Source of the DNA: Neobacillus novalis NBRC 102450
GTDB lineage: Bacteria > Bacillota > Bacilli > Bacillales > Cytobacillaceae
DNA: 64,000 bases
NCBI RefSeq assembly: GCF_001591805.1
Contig: NZ_BCVP01000005.1
Location: forward strand, 175,387-239,386
Direction of reading: 5' to 3'
Below, in pieces: positions 17,984 to 26,620 of the stretch (position 1 is its first letter; the number at the start of each line of letters is the position of its first letter). A program made the position numbers and the translations under genes. The notes beneath the pieces were generated by a model, which worked only from the letters and a program-made list of their open reading frames with translations, was not told the origin of the DNA and ran no database searches.

Positions 17984-18630
17984 TTCCTCTCACCTCTTCT
18001 TTTGCTGATTGCGACGCCGTCCCCAACAGGAAGAATCACCGAATCATAATTCGGGTGATTCATTAACCAGCGGTTAAAATCATCAATTTTCTTTACGAGA
18101 TTACGGGTTCTTTTAGATTCAATTTCTGATTCAGCAACAAGTCCTTTAAACAATACATTGTCAGTAATAATTATCCCATCTTCAGTGAGATGGTCAGCAT
18201 AGATTTCAAAGAACTTTTTATATTGACCTTTTGCTGCATCGATAAATATCGCATCAAATGGGGCATATCGACTAACTTCGACATCAACCTCCAGCGCATC
18301 GCCTTCGATTAAGGTAATTTGCTCACCAATCCCCGAACGGTGGATAAATTCCTGGGCTGCCTTTATCCGCTCCTCATCGCGCTCAATAGTAATGATGTGC
18401 GCACCGGGCATAGCCCCCGCAATTCTTAAGGCCGAATACCCAATCGCGGTTCCAACCTCAAGAATTTTTTCTGAACGGTGAATCCGCAGTAATTGCAGCA
18501 TTGTTTCAATTCCGGCAAGCTCCATAATCGGGACTTGATACTCTTTCGCATAGCTCTCCATTTCCGTAAACAATGGATTCCGCTCAGCTATTAGACCTTC
18601 AATATAAAAATGCAGCTTCTCATTTAACAA
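17980..18630 (-). CDS. trmR: tRNA 5-hydroxyuridine methyltransferase
   Basis: Class I AdoMet O-methyltransferase of the COMT-like group that converts 5-hydroxyuridine-34 to 5-methoxyuridine in tRNA. The 216 residues show the glycine-rich motif VGTAIGYSALR near 58, TIERD for the ribose hydroxyls, and DAAKGQY with metal-site acidic residues and DNVLFKG. Start is TTG at 18630, eight bases after AGGTG. It leads the trhP1-trhP2-udk operon, so the maker and the methylator of the wobble base are cotranscribed. Confidence 0.92.
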   Translation of the reverse strand: MLNEKLHFYIEGLIAERNPLFTEMESYAKEYQVPIMELAGIETMLQLLRIHRSEKILEVGTAIGYSALRIAGAMPGAHIITIERDEERIKAAQEFIHRSGIGEQITLIEGDALEVDVEVSRYAPFDAIFIDAAKGQYKKFFEIYADHLTEDGIIITDNVLFKGLVAESEIESKRTRNLVKKIDDFNRWLMNHPNYDSVILPVGDGVAISKRRGERK

Positions 18631-18650
18631 GCTGCCATCACCTCTATCCT

Positions 18651-18798
18651 AGAAAAGCGTAAGCGACCGTTTAGCTGCGTATGGACTGGAGCGCTTCGAC
18701 TGAGATAAAGGAAACACGGAGAGCGTTAGCGATCCGATGTTGACTTATCGTAGGGAGAAGAGCGAAGTCCACTAGCCGCTGGAAGCTGGAGCTAGACA
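18651..18798. repeat. interspersed repeat, copy A (148 bp)
   Basis: Starts AGAAAAGCGTAAGCG and ends GCTGGAGCTAGACA. It shares most of its length, including GATAAAGGAAACACG and GTTGACTTATCGTAGGG, with copy B at 54862-55010, and its ends with copy C at 42627-42748. It resembles the bcr1-type structured repeats known from Bacillus. Confidence 0.85.
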
Positions 18799-18824
18799 TT
18801 TCTCAAAGTAAAATACTAGACATG

Positions 18825-18935
18825 AAAAAATAGCGTTCACAGGTGCGGACGTCATGAGCTGAACGAATTCAAACCCGGGTGCGTTTCGGGCAGTCATGCC
18901 GCAGATGTACCTTACTGTGAGTTACGCTATAGATT
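18825..18935 (-). ncRNA. unidentified structured small RNA candidate
   Basis: Minus-strand unit with closing stem TAGCGT/ACGCTA plus CACAG/CTGTG (18831-18842 with 18915-18929), an inner stem TGCGG/CCGCA and an apical CCCG(G)/CGGG hairpin, followed directly by TTTTTT. A weak SigA-like promoter (TTGTGA at 18962-18967, 17 nt, TTTAAA at 18939-18944) would start transcription at the foot of the closing stem. I do not recognise the family. Confidence 0.45.
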
Positions 18936-18973
18936 ACTTTTAAAACACTTGTACTATTTTATCACAAATTAAA

Positions 18974-18993
18974 GGGGGATGCGAACTTCCCCC
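18974..18993 (-). terminator. terminator of mltG
   Basis: GGGGGA / TTCCCCC stem with a short loop, 13 bp after the mltG stop; minus strand continues CTTTAATTT. Confidence 0.6.
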
Positions 18994-19005
18994 GCTAATT
19001 ATGAT

Positions 19006-20142
19006 TTATTTTTTATTGGAAATATGCTTGGCTTTTTCCTTATTATGTTCTTCTAATGTTTTTGTAAAAATAACTTCACCTTCAGCGGTTGCCAGGAAGT
19101 AATAATAATCTGTTTCCTCCGGCTCCAGTGCGGCTTCAATAGAAACCTTTCCGGCGTTGGCAATCGGTCCTGGAGGCAGACCGGTATGTTGATAAGTATT
19201 GTAAGGTGAGCTCACCTCTAAATCCTTATATAAAACCTTTTCTTTATGCTTTCCTTGCGCATAGAGGACGGTTGGGTCCGTTTGCAGCGGCATTCCCTTC
19301 TTCATCCGATTATAGAATACGCTGGCAATCTTTTTACGGTCGGCCTTCCCGGTTGCCTCCTCCTCTACTAAAGAGGCCATTGTTAACAATTGATGGACTG
19401 ACAGCTTTTTATCATTGCTTTCTTCAGCGTAATCCGCTAACACAGTCCGTGTTTTATCTAGCATGGCAAAGACCATTTCTTCGACTGAAGGGTTCGGCTT
19501 ATAGAATGGGTAGGTCGCGGGAAAAAGGTAGCCTTCAAGCTTATATTTTATCGAACCGCTCATGATTTCATCGGATAAGACATCAGGGTACTTGGCCATG
19601 AGCTCTTTAATAAACTCTTTATCATTCAATTTATTAAAGACATCCTCCTCGTTCTGTTTGGTAGCCTCGGCCATGATGGCGGCAATTTCCTTCAGCTGCT
19701 TTCCTTCTGGAATTGCGATTTTAAAGCTGGCCTTCGCGAGGACTTTTCCTGTTTTCAAGCGGCTGACGATTTCAGGTACATCCATTGATGGACTAAGCTG
19801 GTACTCCCCGGCCATAAATCCGCCTTCATTTTTCAATTTTACATAATACTTAAATACTTTTGCATTTTTTATGACGCCATTTTTTTCTAACGTTTGGGCA
19901 ATACCAGTTACCGATGAGCCAATCGGGATTTCAACCATTTTCTGACTCTTACTTTTGGAATCGACTGGTTTAAGTGCTGATTGTATGTAGAGATAACCTC
20001 CGCCGCCAATAAAGACGATGAATAATAGCAATAAAATAGAAATAATTAATACAATCTTTCTGACAACTCTTGCTTCACTTTGATGTTCGAGCATTTTTTC
20101 TCGAATTGAAGCTTTTTTTGCGTTCTTTTCGTCTGTTGTCAT
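19006..20142 (-). CDS. mltG: endolytic murein transglycosylase MltG (YceG-like)
   Basis: Membrane-anchored enzyme that cuts nascent glycan strands and so sets their length. The 378-residue product has a cytosolic basic head, one membrane helix (about 28-52), a LysM-like segment and the YceG catalytic domain with LVEEEATGKADR, whose glutamate is the catalytic residue in the family, and NRMKKGMPLQTDPTV. ATG start at 20142 has an AAGGGGGA ribosome site. It has its own promoter and terminator here. In B. subtilis it is yrrL. Confidence 0.94.
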   Translation of the reverse strand: MTTDEKNAKKASIREKMLEHQSEARVVRKIVLIISILLLLFIVFIGGGGYLYIQSALKPVDSKSKSQKMVEIPIGSSVTGIAQTLEKNGVIKNAKVFKYYVKLKNEGGFMAGEYQLSPSMDVPEIVSRLKTGKVLAKASFKIAIPEGKQLKEIAAIMAEATKQNEEDVFNKLNDKEFIKELMAKYPDVLSDEIMSGSIKYKLEGYLFPATYPFYKPNPSVEEMVFAMLDKTRTVLADYAEESNDKKLSVHQLLTMASLVEEEATGKADRKKIASVFYNRMKKGMPLQTDPTVLYAQGKHKEKVLYKDLEVSSPYNTYQHTGLPPGPIANAGKVSIEAALEPEETDYYYFLATAEGEVIFTKTLEEHNKEKAKHISNKK

Positions 20143-20236
20143 TGTTTTCCCCCTTCCCCTTTTACCAAAGTAACAAAATATTTTGCACTTATTTTTGCAA
20201 AATATTAATCAGTTAGCAAAATAAGACATCGTAATT

Positions 20237-20265
20237 ATTTCAGCATATAGTGAGAAAAATGTCAA
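20237..20265 (-). promoter_or_regulatory. SigA promoter of mltG
   Basis: Minus-strand TTGACA (20260-20265), 17 nt, TGAAAT (20237-20242). Confidence 0.5.
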
Positions 20266-20295
20266 TTTTACTATGAAATTGTCTAATTACCCCAT

Positions 20296-20323
20296 GAAAA
20301 AACCGGCTAGAAAATAGCCGGTT
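20296..20323 (-). terminator. terminator of the ireB-ruvX-yrzB transcript
   Basis: AACCGGCTA / TAGCCGGTT with a five-base loop, then TTTTT on the minus strand, just past yrzB. Confidence 0.85.
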
Positions 20324-20331
20324 ATAATAAT

Positions 20332-20634
20332 TTATTCTTCCTCTTGCTCATCATTGAAGGTATTAAAAACTTCTTCAACCATGTCCCATTCTTCGTCAGT
20401 TTCGATTTCCATTAACTCTCCGAAGCCGCCATCATCTGTTGGTATATAGGCATAAGTAAGTATGTCAATTTCCTCTTCTTCATTTGCTCCAACTGGATAA
20501 AAGAATACATAGGACTTTTCAAATTCGTCTGAGTCAAATGTAAAAAGAATTTCAAATAACTGTTCATCGCCATTTTCATCAATAAGTGTAATATAGCGAT
20601 CCTCATCATGTTCGTGTTCGTGTTTGTGGTCCAT
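20332..20634 (-). CDS. yrzB: DUF1292 family protein YrzB
   Basis: A 100-residue very acidic soluble protein with a His/Glu-rich head ([14 protein letters not shown]), a DUF1292 core ([20 protein letters not shown]...) and an acidic tail ending NDEQEEE. Function unknown; the gene almost always follows ruvX and ireB in Firmicutes, as here, which is the best support for the name. The His-rich head could bind metal, but nothing else points that way. ATG start with a GAGGTG ribosome site inside the ruvX end. Confidence 0.9.
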   Translation of the reverse strand: MDHKHEHEHDEDRYITLIDENGDEQLFEILFTFDSDEFEKSYVFFYPVGANEEEEIDILTYAYIPTDDGGFGELMEIETDEEWDMVEEVFNTFNDEQEEE

Positions 20635-20646
20635 TTCTTCACCTCA

Positions 20647-21063
20647 TTAATTTTTACTGTCAAGATAGCCTTGCAGGATCATGACAGCGGCCATTTTATC
20701 AATAACCTTCTTACGCTTCTTTCGGCTAACATCTGCTTCAAGTAAAACACGTTCGGCTGCCATCGTGGTCAGGCGCTCGTCCCATAGAACAGTAGGGACA
20801 GCGAATTTACTTTCGATTTCAGCAGCATATTGCTGACTCGCTTCACCACGCGGGCCAATCGTCCCGTTCATGTTTTTGGGAAGGCCGATGACAACCGTGT
20901 CTGCCTGATACTCACTAATTAATTGACCAATTTCCTCAAAACCAAACTCCTGCTTTTCTTCGTTGATTTTGAGGGTTTTAAGGCCCTGAGCTGTCCACCC
21001 TAGTTCATCACTAACGGCAACACCGACAGTCTTTGAGCCCACATCTAAACCCAATACGCGCAT
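20647..21063 (-). CDS. ruvX: RuvX/YqgF family RNase H-fold nuclease
   Basis: 138-residue RNase H-fold protein, called putative Holliday junction resolvase and in E. coli linked to 16S rRNA 5' end processing. Motifs: [15 protein letters not shown] with the first catalytic Asp, [11 protein letters not shown], and WDERLTT with the catalytic glutamate. Third acidic site in [13 protein letters not shown]. It lies three bases after ireB and 12 bases before yrzB, an operon conserved among Firmicutes. In B. subtilis it is yrrK. Confidence 0.93.
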   Translation of the reverse strand: MRVLGLDVGSKTVGVAVSDELGWTAQGLKTLKINEEKQEFGFEEIGQLISEYQADTVVIGLPKNMNGTIGPRGEASQQYAAEIESKFAVPTVLWDERLTTMAAERVLLEADVSRKKRKKVIDKMAAVMILQGYLDSKN

Positions 21064-21066
21064 TCC

Positions 21067-21330
21067 TTAACCCTCTCGCTGCTGTTTTAAATAGGATTTG
21101 ACCAATTCTTCAATTATTTCGTCCCGTTCAAGCTTACGAATAATATTGCGAGCATCCCGATGACGCGGAATATAGGCAGGGTCCCCGGATAATAGGTAGC
21201 CGACTATTTGATTGATCGGATTGTAGCCTTTTTCTTGCAATGCTTCATAAACTTGAAGAAGAACATCATTTACATCGTGTTCAAACGGCTCTTCAGGAAA
21301 ATTAAATCGCATCGTTTTGTCAAAGTTCAT
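21067..21330 (-). CDS. ireB: IreB family regulatory phosphoprotein
   Basis: Small helical protein of 87 residues (DUF965). In Enterococcus the ortholog is a substrate of the Ser/Thr kinase IreK and modulates cephalosporin resistance; the N-terminal FDKTMRF includes the threonine that is phosphorylated there. Conserved core [19 protein letters not shown]. The longest frame starts at a GTG at 21339 which overlaps the ribosome site; ATG at 21330 lies 8 nt from AGGTGAGG and gives the family N-terminus. Confidence 0.92.
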   Translation of the reverse strand: MNFDKTMRFNFPEEPFEHDVNDVLLQVYEALQEKGYNPINQIVGYLLSGDPAYIPRHRDARNIIRKLERDEIIEELVKSYLKQQREG

Positions 21331-21445
21331 TTCATGCACCTCACCTTTCTAATAGGGGAGAAAATTGTAATAGTCTAGCAACAGCACCAAGGCGCTTCCT
21401 CTTTCTAGTATTGTTACCTACATTTTACACTACTTTGTCCTATTA

Positions 21446-24082
21446 TCAAACCGATTTTACCCATTCATCAACGAATTGAAGGGCAGTATCCAATTTTTCC
21501 GGATCTTTACCGCCAGCCTGGGCCATGTCAGGACGACCGCCGCCGCCGCCGCCGCACCTTGATGCTACCTCTTTGATCAGTTTTCCGGCATGGTAACCTT
21601 GTTCAATTAAATCCTTCGTCACAGCCGCAATTAAATTCACTTTTCCTTCATGTGAGCTGCCTAGGACAAGTACAACCGAACCAAGCTTTTGCTTCAAATC
21701 ATCGGCCATATTTCTTAAGTTATTCATATCAGCTGCTTGAACCTTGGCTGCTAATACGGTTACGCCATCAATTTCTTTTGCCTTTGATACGAGGCTTCCT
21801 GCTTCAATATTTCCAAGCTTCGCTGCGAGCGACTCATTTTCCCGCTGCAGCTGTTTGATTTCAACTGTCAGGGAATCAATGCGGTTCACGATATCTTTTG
21901 GATTCGATTTAAGTTTTTCAGCCGCTTCCTTTAACAAGCTTACTTGGTCATGTAAGGATTTGTATGCTGCTTCACCTGTGACGGCTTCAATCCTTCTCGT
22001 TCCAGCACCAATTCCGCTCTCAGAAATGATTTTAAATAAACCAATCACCGATGTATTCGGAACATGACAGCCGCCGCAAAGCTCAAGGCTGTAATCGCCG
22101 ACTCTGACAACGCGGACAATATCACCATATTTTTCACCAAAAAGCGCCATTGCTCCCAATGCTTTGGCTTCAGCAATTGGTTTAAGGCTGATATCCACCT
22201 GGATGTTTCTCCAGATCTTTTCGTTTACGATTCTTTCGATTTGATCAAGTTCTTCCGGATTAATTTGACCAAAATGCGAAAAGTCAAAACGAAGGCGATC
22301 CGGTTCAACAAGGGATCCTGCTTGGTTTACGTGCTCGCCAAGTGTATCCTTTAATGCCTGATGGAGCAAATGGGTAGCCGTATGGTTTTTGATGATCTTC
22401 ACACGATTTTCAGCGTCAACCTTTGCCGCTACCTGTTGGTTCGTTTTTACCGTGCCGCTCTTGACCACAACCTGATGAAGATTCTGTCCATTCGGTGCTT
22501 TTTGAACATCCTTTACAACAACGCTTACTCCTTCACCCTCAATCAACCCACGGTCAGCAATTTGGCCGCCGCTTTCTGCATAAAATGGGGTCACGTTCAG
22601 AATTAATTGAACTTCTTCACCTGCCTGAGCTTCATCGATTAGCTCGCCGTTTTTAATAATTGCCGCCACAGTGGAGCTTGTTTCAAGCTGATCGTAGCCG
22701 GCAAACTTACTTTCCACGGTAAAGTCACGAAGCACACCGCTTTGCACCTGCATCGAATCGACATCATGACGTGCGGCGCGTGCCCGTTCCCGCTGCTGCT
22801 CCATTTCCACTTCAAAGCCCGAATGATCCACCTTCATGCCTTCTTCTTCGGCATATTCTTCGGTTAACTCTACTGGGAATCCGTAGGTATCATACAGACG
22901 GAACACATCGGCACCGGTAATCGTATCACTATCATTTTCCTTTTCCTTCTTAATGACACTTGCTAAGATTGCTAAGCCTTCATGAAGGGTTTCATGGAAA
23001 CGTTCTTCTTCATTCTTAATAACCTTTTGAATGAATTCAGTTTTGTCTTTCACTTCCGGATAGAAGTCAGCCATGATGTCGCCGACAACTGGAACGAGTT
23101 CAGACATAAACGGACGATTGATATTGATTTGTTTTGCGTAGCGGACAGCACGGCGGAGCAGACGGCGCAATACATAGCCGCGTCCTTCGTTTGATGGCAA
23201 TGCCCCGTCGCCGACAGCAAAGGCAACGGTACGGATATGGTCGGCGATGACTTTAAACGCCACATCGCGGTCTTTATCAACACCATATTTTTCGCCTGAG
23301 ATTTCCTCTGTTGCCCGAATGATTGGGATAAATAAATCAGTGTCAAAGTTCGTTGGCACATTTTGGACCACAGATGCCATTCGTTCTAACCCCATGCCGG
23401 TATCAATATTTTTCTTTGGCAGCGGTGTATATGTACCATCAGGGTTATGATTAAATTGTGAAAACACAAGGTTCCAAACTTCAAGGTAGCGCTCGTTTTC
23501 ACCGCCTGGATATAACTCGGGATCGCTTGGGTCATTACCGTATTCAGGTCCGCGGTCATAGAAAATCTCAGTATTCGGGCCGCTTGGACCTTCACCGATA
23601 TCCCAGAAGTTTCCTTCAAGACGAATAATCCGCTCTTCAGGCACTCCAATTGTTTGGTGCCAAATTTCATATGCCTCATGATCCTCAGGGTGGATTGTAA
23701 CAGATAGAAGCTCTGGATCCCAGCCAATCCATTTTTCATTCGTTAAAAACTCCCATGCCCATTCAATTGCTTCTTGCTTGAAATATTCACCAATGGAAAA
23801 ATTGCCAAGCATTTCAAAGAACGTATGGTGACGAGCTGTTTTCCCGACATTCTCAATGTCATTTGTTCTGATTGACTTTTGTGCATTTGTAATTCTTGGA
23901 TTCTCAGGAACAACACGGCCGTCAAAATATTTTTTTAACGTGGCGACACCACTGTTAATCCACAATAATGACGGGTCATCGTGCGGGACAAGTGATGCAC
24001 TTGGCTCAATCGCATGTCCTTTTTCTTCGTTAAAAAACTGTAAAAACATCGAGCGAATTTGTGATCCAGTTAAATTTTTCAT
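21446..24082 (-). CDS. alaS: alanyl-tRNA synthetase
   Basis: Charges tRNA-Ala and edits mischarged Ser/Gly. The 878-residue product has the class II core with [11 protein letters not shown] (motif 2 region) and RNLVFSQF-like segments, the editing domain with [11 protein letters not shown] and CGGCHV (zinc-binding His/Cys), and the C-terminal DHHA1 domain ending [17 protein letters not shown]. The open frame extends to 24298, but that part is the T-box leader; ATG at 24082 follows AGGAGG at nine bases and begins [10 protein letters not shown]. Regulated by the T-box upstream. Confidence 0.97.
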   Translation of the reverse strand: MKNLTGSQIRSMFLQFFNEEKGHAIEPSASLVPHDDPSLLWINSGVATLKKYFDGRVVPENPRITNAQKSIRTNDIENVGKTARHHTFFEMLGNFSIGEYFKQEAIEWAWEFLTNEKWIGWDPELLSVTIHPEDHEAYEIWHQTIGVPEERIIRLEGNFWDIGEGPSGPNTEIFYDRGPEYGNDPSDPELYPGGENERYLEVWNLVFSQFNHNPDGTYTPLPKKNIDTGMGLERMASVVQNVPTNFDTDLFIPIIRATEEISGEKYGVDKDRDVAFKVIADHIRTVAFAVGDGALPSNEGRGYVLRRLLRRAVRYAKQININRPFMSELVPVVGDIMADFYPEVKDKTEFIQKVIKNEEERFHETLHEGLAILASVIKKEKENDSDTITGADVFRLYDTYGFPVELTEEYAEEEGMKVDHSGFEVEMEQQRERARAARHDVDSMQVQSGVLRDFTVESKFAGYDQLETSSTVAAIIKNGELIDEAQAGEEVQLILNVTPFYAESGGQIADRGLIEGEGVSVVVKDVQKAPNGQNLHQVVVKSGTVKTNQQVAAKVDAENRVKIIKNHTATHLLHQALKDTLGEHVNQAGSLVEPDRLRFDFSHFGQINPEELDQIERIVNEKIWRNIQVDISLKPIAEAKALGAMALFGEKYGDIVRVVRVGDYSLELCGGCHVPNTSVIGLFKIISESGIGAGTRRIEAVTGEAAYKSLHDQVSLLKEAAEKLKSNPKDIVNRIDSLTVEIKQLQRENESLAAKLGNIEAGSLVSKAKEIDGVTVLAAKVQAADMNNLRNMADDLKQKLGSVVLVLGSSHEGKVNLIAAVTKDLIEQGYHAGKLIKEVASRCGGGGGGRPDMAQAGGKDPEKLDTALQFVDEWVKSV

Positions 24083-24137
24083 ATTGGTTAACCTCCTTTT
24101 GATTAAAAAAGCACGCAAAACCCATCTTGCGTTCCAC

Positions 24138-24401
24138 GCAAAAAAGCCCTCATCCCCAGCAGGGACGAGAGCTTTTCTCGCGGTACCACCCTGATTATGA
24201 ATACAAAAAAAACGGTATCCATCTCTCAAAAATACTCTTAACGCGAGTCTACGGCAGTGATTAGCTGCACTCCGGATTAGCTTTCTGTCATCCTTCATCT
24301 AGAGCCTCTTTCAGCCTGGGAAGCTCCTCTCTTCAACGCTTTACGCGGTACAGATGGACTACAACATACTTGATCCTTCTACATGATCCATATATTCTAT
24401 A
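24138..24401 (-). promoter_or_regulatory. T-box leader of alaS
   Basis: Minus-strand leader with the antiterminator signature AGGGTGGTACCGCG (24179-24192) followed by a terminator hairpin GCTCTCGTCCCTGC...GATGAGGGC with TTTTTT (24140-24172). Stem I contains GCTGAAAG-type elements and AAAGCTAATCCGG, where GCT would be an alanine specifier codon (inferred). Uncharged tRNA-Ala should allow read-through into alaS. Confidence 0.93.
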
Positions 24402-24407
24402 TGAGGA

Positions 24408-24436
24408 ATTATAGCGACCAAGAAAACGTTTGTCAA
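24408..24436 (-). promoter_or_regulatory. consensus SigA promoter of the alaS T-box
   Basis: Minus-strand TTGACA (24431-24436), exactly 17 nt, TATAAT (24408-24413). Confidence 0.9.
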
Positions 24437-24447
24437 TTTCTTATTGT

Positions 24448-25521
24448 TTACGATTCATTCGATTTCCCGTTTATGAAATGATTTTTTGCATGGAGAATCG
24501 CGACTTTAAGAACGACAAGGACCGGCACTGCCAATATTAGCCCTAAAATTCCGCCAATTTCGCCCCCCGCTGTTAACGCAATCATAATGATTAATGGGTG
24601 CATATGAAGACTCTTTCCGACAATAAAAGGGGACAATATATTCCCCTCAAGGAATTGCAGGCCGAAAACAATCACTACCGTAATGATAACCAGTTTGGCA
24701 GATGAGGTTGCCGCAATAATAACGGCTGGCACCGCCCCGATAATCGGCCCAAAATAGGGGATTACATTTGTGGCCCCAACAATCAATCCCAATATCAATG
24801 GATATCTTAAATGAAAAATCCAAAATAACAAGGCTGATATACTGCCGATTATCATACATATTAACAGCTGCCCCCTGATATAGCTGCCAAGGGATTCATC
24901 AATATCTTTGAGAAAAAGCGTCCCCTTTTTCCGCCATTTTTTAGGAGTCATATACCAGCAAGCCTGTTTAATTAGTTGAAAATCTTTTAACATATAAAAG
25001 GCAATAAACGGGATAAGCATCAGGATTAACGCTGAATTAAAAAATTTCATTAAGATGTTCACGAGAACCGTTAATAGTGAGTCTAGCTTTTCTTCAAAAG
25101 TGTCGATGCCTTCATCTAATCTCTCTTGAAGACCATCCGGCCACGCCCTGGTGTGGGACTGGAGCTTCGCGATCCATTCGCGGTATTGCTCGGCAAAGAC
25201 TGGCGCACTTTCAGTTAAATCTTTTAATTGGTCAATCATTGCCGGTATCCCCTTATAAACGGCAAAGCCAATTCCGCCAAAAAAAATAATATAAATGAGG
25301 ATAATCGCCAGGCCGCGATGAAGCCCTTTTTCATGTAATTTTTCAACAAGCGGATGAAGCAAATAGGTAATAAATCCGCCAATAATAAATGGAAGAATAA
25401 TGATAACGGCCACACGGAGGATCGGCATCCATACAAAACTAATTTTTAGAAAAAGATAAACGGCAATTAATAAAAGGAGCAAAAAACCGATTCGGTAATA
25501 CCATTTCATGCGAATATCCAC
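24448..25521 (-). CDS. yrrI: AI-2E family transporter (YrrI)
   Basis: Polytopic inner-membrane exporter of 357 residues with about seven to eight helices. It has the family layout: two N-terminal helices, a soluble central segment (about 85-150), and a C-terminal pore region with the conserved NVIPYFGP and a PLIIMIALTAGGEIGGILG segment. The family name comes from autoinducer-2 export; members also carry ions and other small solutes, so the substrate here is unknown. Start GTG at 25521, seven bases after AGGAGG. It lies just upstream of the alaS promoter on the same strand. Confidence 0.88.
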   Translation of the reverse strand: MDIRMKWYYRIGFLLLLLIAVYLFLKISFVWMPILRVAVIIILPFIIGGFITYLLHPLVEKLHEKGLHRGLAIILIYIIFFGGIGFAVYKGIPAMIDQLKDLTESAPVFAEQYREWIAKLQSHTRAWPDGLQERLDEGIDTFEEKLDSLLTVLVNILMKFFNSALILMLIPFIAFYMLKDFQLIKQACWYMTPKKWRKKGTLFLKDIDESLGSYIRGQLLICMIIGSISALLFWIFHLRYPLILGLIVGATNVIPYFGPIIGAVPAVIIAATSSAKLVIITVVIVFGLQFLEGNILSPFIVGKSLHMHPLIIMIALTAGGEIGGILGLILAVPVLVVLKVAILHAKNHFINGKSNES

Positions 25522-25573
25522 GTAAATGCCTCCTTGTGCTTAGTTTTCGAGACAACCTGTGTAAATATTCAAC

Positions 25574-25604
25574 AAAAAATCCCCCTAGGAACTCAAGGGG
25601 GATT
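25574..25604 (-). terminator. terminator of yrzQ
   Basis: AATCCCCCT / AGGGGGATT stem, then TTTTTT on the minus strand. Confidence 0.85.
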
Positions 25605-25613
25605 CAGGTACAT

Positions 25614-25748
25614 TTAAAAGATTGCTCGTTTTACTTTCCGTTGCATTCTTTTCATATTGCGGGGCGACATCATATTATTTCGCTGAGCAAGATTATAGGC
25701 TGCCAGCCCTGCACCAAAAGCAATCATCGTCGTCATCATTTTGTTCAT
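25614..25748 (-). CDS. yrzQ: YrzQ/DUF3918 family small protein
   Basis: 44-residue protein, too short for most ORF searches, beginning MNKMMTTMIAFGAGLAAYNLAQ and ending KRMQRKVKRAIF: a short hydrophobic helix with glycine-rich turn then a strongly basic tail rich in Met and Arg. Start ATG at 25748 has an AGAGGTGAG ribosome site. Position between yrrI and yrrD equals that of yrzQ in B. subtilis, as I recall it. Function unknown; likely membrane-associated. Confidence 0.75.
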   Translation of the reverse strand: MNKMMTTMIAFGAGLAAYNLAQRNNMMSPRNMKRMQRKVKRAIF

Positions 25749-25805
25749 CCGTCTCACCTCTTATTTTAATTGTCCAGCGAAAGCTCGCGCATCCGCTTTT
25801 CTATT

Positions 25806-25997
25806 CTAAAGGGTGTAACGACGCTCTTCTTCTTCAAACAAATCATCTAAGGAACTAAGTGACCCGTCTTCTTCGACTTGATGGGTGTTGATTATACCTT
25901 CAGAAACCGAGAGCTCAATAAAACAATTCCAGCAATAATATTGGTTAATGCCGATTTTGCCGATATCCTTGCTTTGACAATTGGGACACTTAAACAT
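25806..25997 (-). CDS. small zinc-ribbon protein (YrzR-like)
   Basis: 63-residue protein with two CxxC pairs: CPNC at residues 4-7 and CWNC at 27-30, forming a probable zinc ribbon, followed by an acidic tail with SSLDDLFEEEERR. The longer frame begins at a GTG at 26012 that lies in the ribosome site; ATG at 25997 is seven bases from GAGGTG and is preferred. Position between yrzQ and yrrD suggests the B. subtilis yrzR slot. Role unknown; zinc ribbons of this size often bind nucleic acid or protein partners. Confidence 0.7.
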   Translation of the reverse strand: MFKCPNCQSKDIGKIGINQYYCWNCFIELSVSEGIINTHQVEEDGSLSSLDDLFEEEERRYTL

Positions 25998-26086
25998 GAA
26001 AGGACACCTCACGTATCATTTAGCTTGGCAGAATTTACTTAATAAATTCTGATACGCATAAATTCAACTGCACCTCGAGCCTTGCC

Positions 26087-26587
26087 CTAATGGGATTCCT
26101 GGCTAGACGGCGAGTTTTCATTTACATCTACGATAATGGCATCCTTTCCGATTGCTAAGGGCTTCCCGGATTGAATGACTTGTTTCCCTTCCGTGATTTC
26201 CGAAAAGAAGCCATCCGTGATTTCGTACCCTACGATTGTGCCCACTTCTTCTTGAAAATATACGTCTTTTAACAAACCAAGTGTGTTCCCACCCTTAGAG
26301 AGCATCATCATCCCGTCTAAGGAATGTTGATGGTTTAAGGTATAATCAGGTCTATTTTTTAGCTTTTCTAAATGCTCGGGGTCCTCAATCATAACGCCAT
26401 CCCAGCCGAAGGAAGTCACCTTTTGTATGTCCAAAAAAAAGGATTGTTTGAAGAAAACGCCTTTTTTTACCAAGAGGCCTTTTACCATGCCACCGCTTGA
26501 GATACAGAGATCACTTATCTCACCAATTTTGGTACCGGTTCTCGTTTCAAATACAGGCTGCCCTTTCAATAAAGAAAATGTCCGCAA
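26087..26587 (-). CDS. yrrD: PRC-barrel domain protein YrrD
   Basis: 166-residue soluble protein with two PRC-barrel-like modules (about residues 3-75 and 90-160); the first has the typical PVFETRTGTKIGEISDLCI and GMVKGLLVKKG pattern, the second LGLLKDVYFQEEVGTIVGYEITDG. PRC-barrels are protein-interaction folds known from RimM and photosystem H subunit; the YrrD role is unknown. The frame is open from a GTG at 26599 lying on the AGGAGG; TTG at 26587, eleven bases downstream, gives MRTFSLLKGQPV, which I prefer. Confidence 0.82.
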   Translation of the reverse strand: MRTFSLLKGQPVFETRTGTKIGEISDLCISSGGMVKGLLVKKGVFFKQSFFLDIQKVTSFGWDGVMIEDPEHLEKLKNRPDYTLNHQHSLDGMMMLSKGGNTLGLLKDVYFQEEVGTIVGYEITDGFFSEITEGKQVIQSGKPLAIGKDAIIVDVNENSPSSQESH

Positions 26588-26620
26588 AGAGTGTCCCACC
26601 TCCTGTGAACATTTATAGTT

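Noticed and set aside
24083..24298. N-terminal extension of AlaS
   Set aside because: This part is the T-box antiterminator and terminator; the family start with AGGAGG is at 24082.
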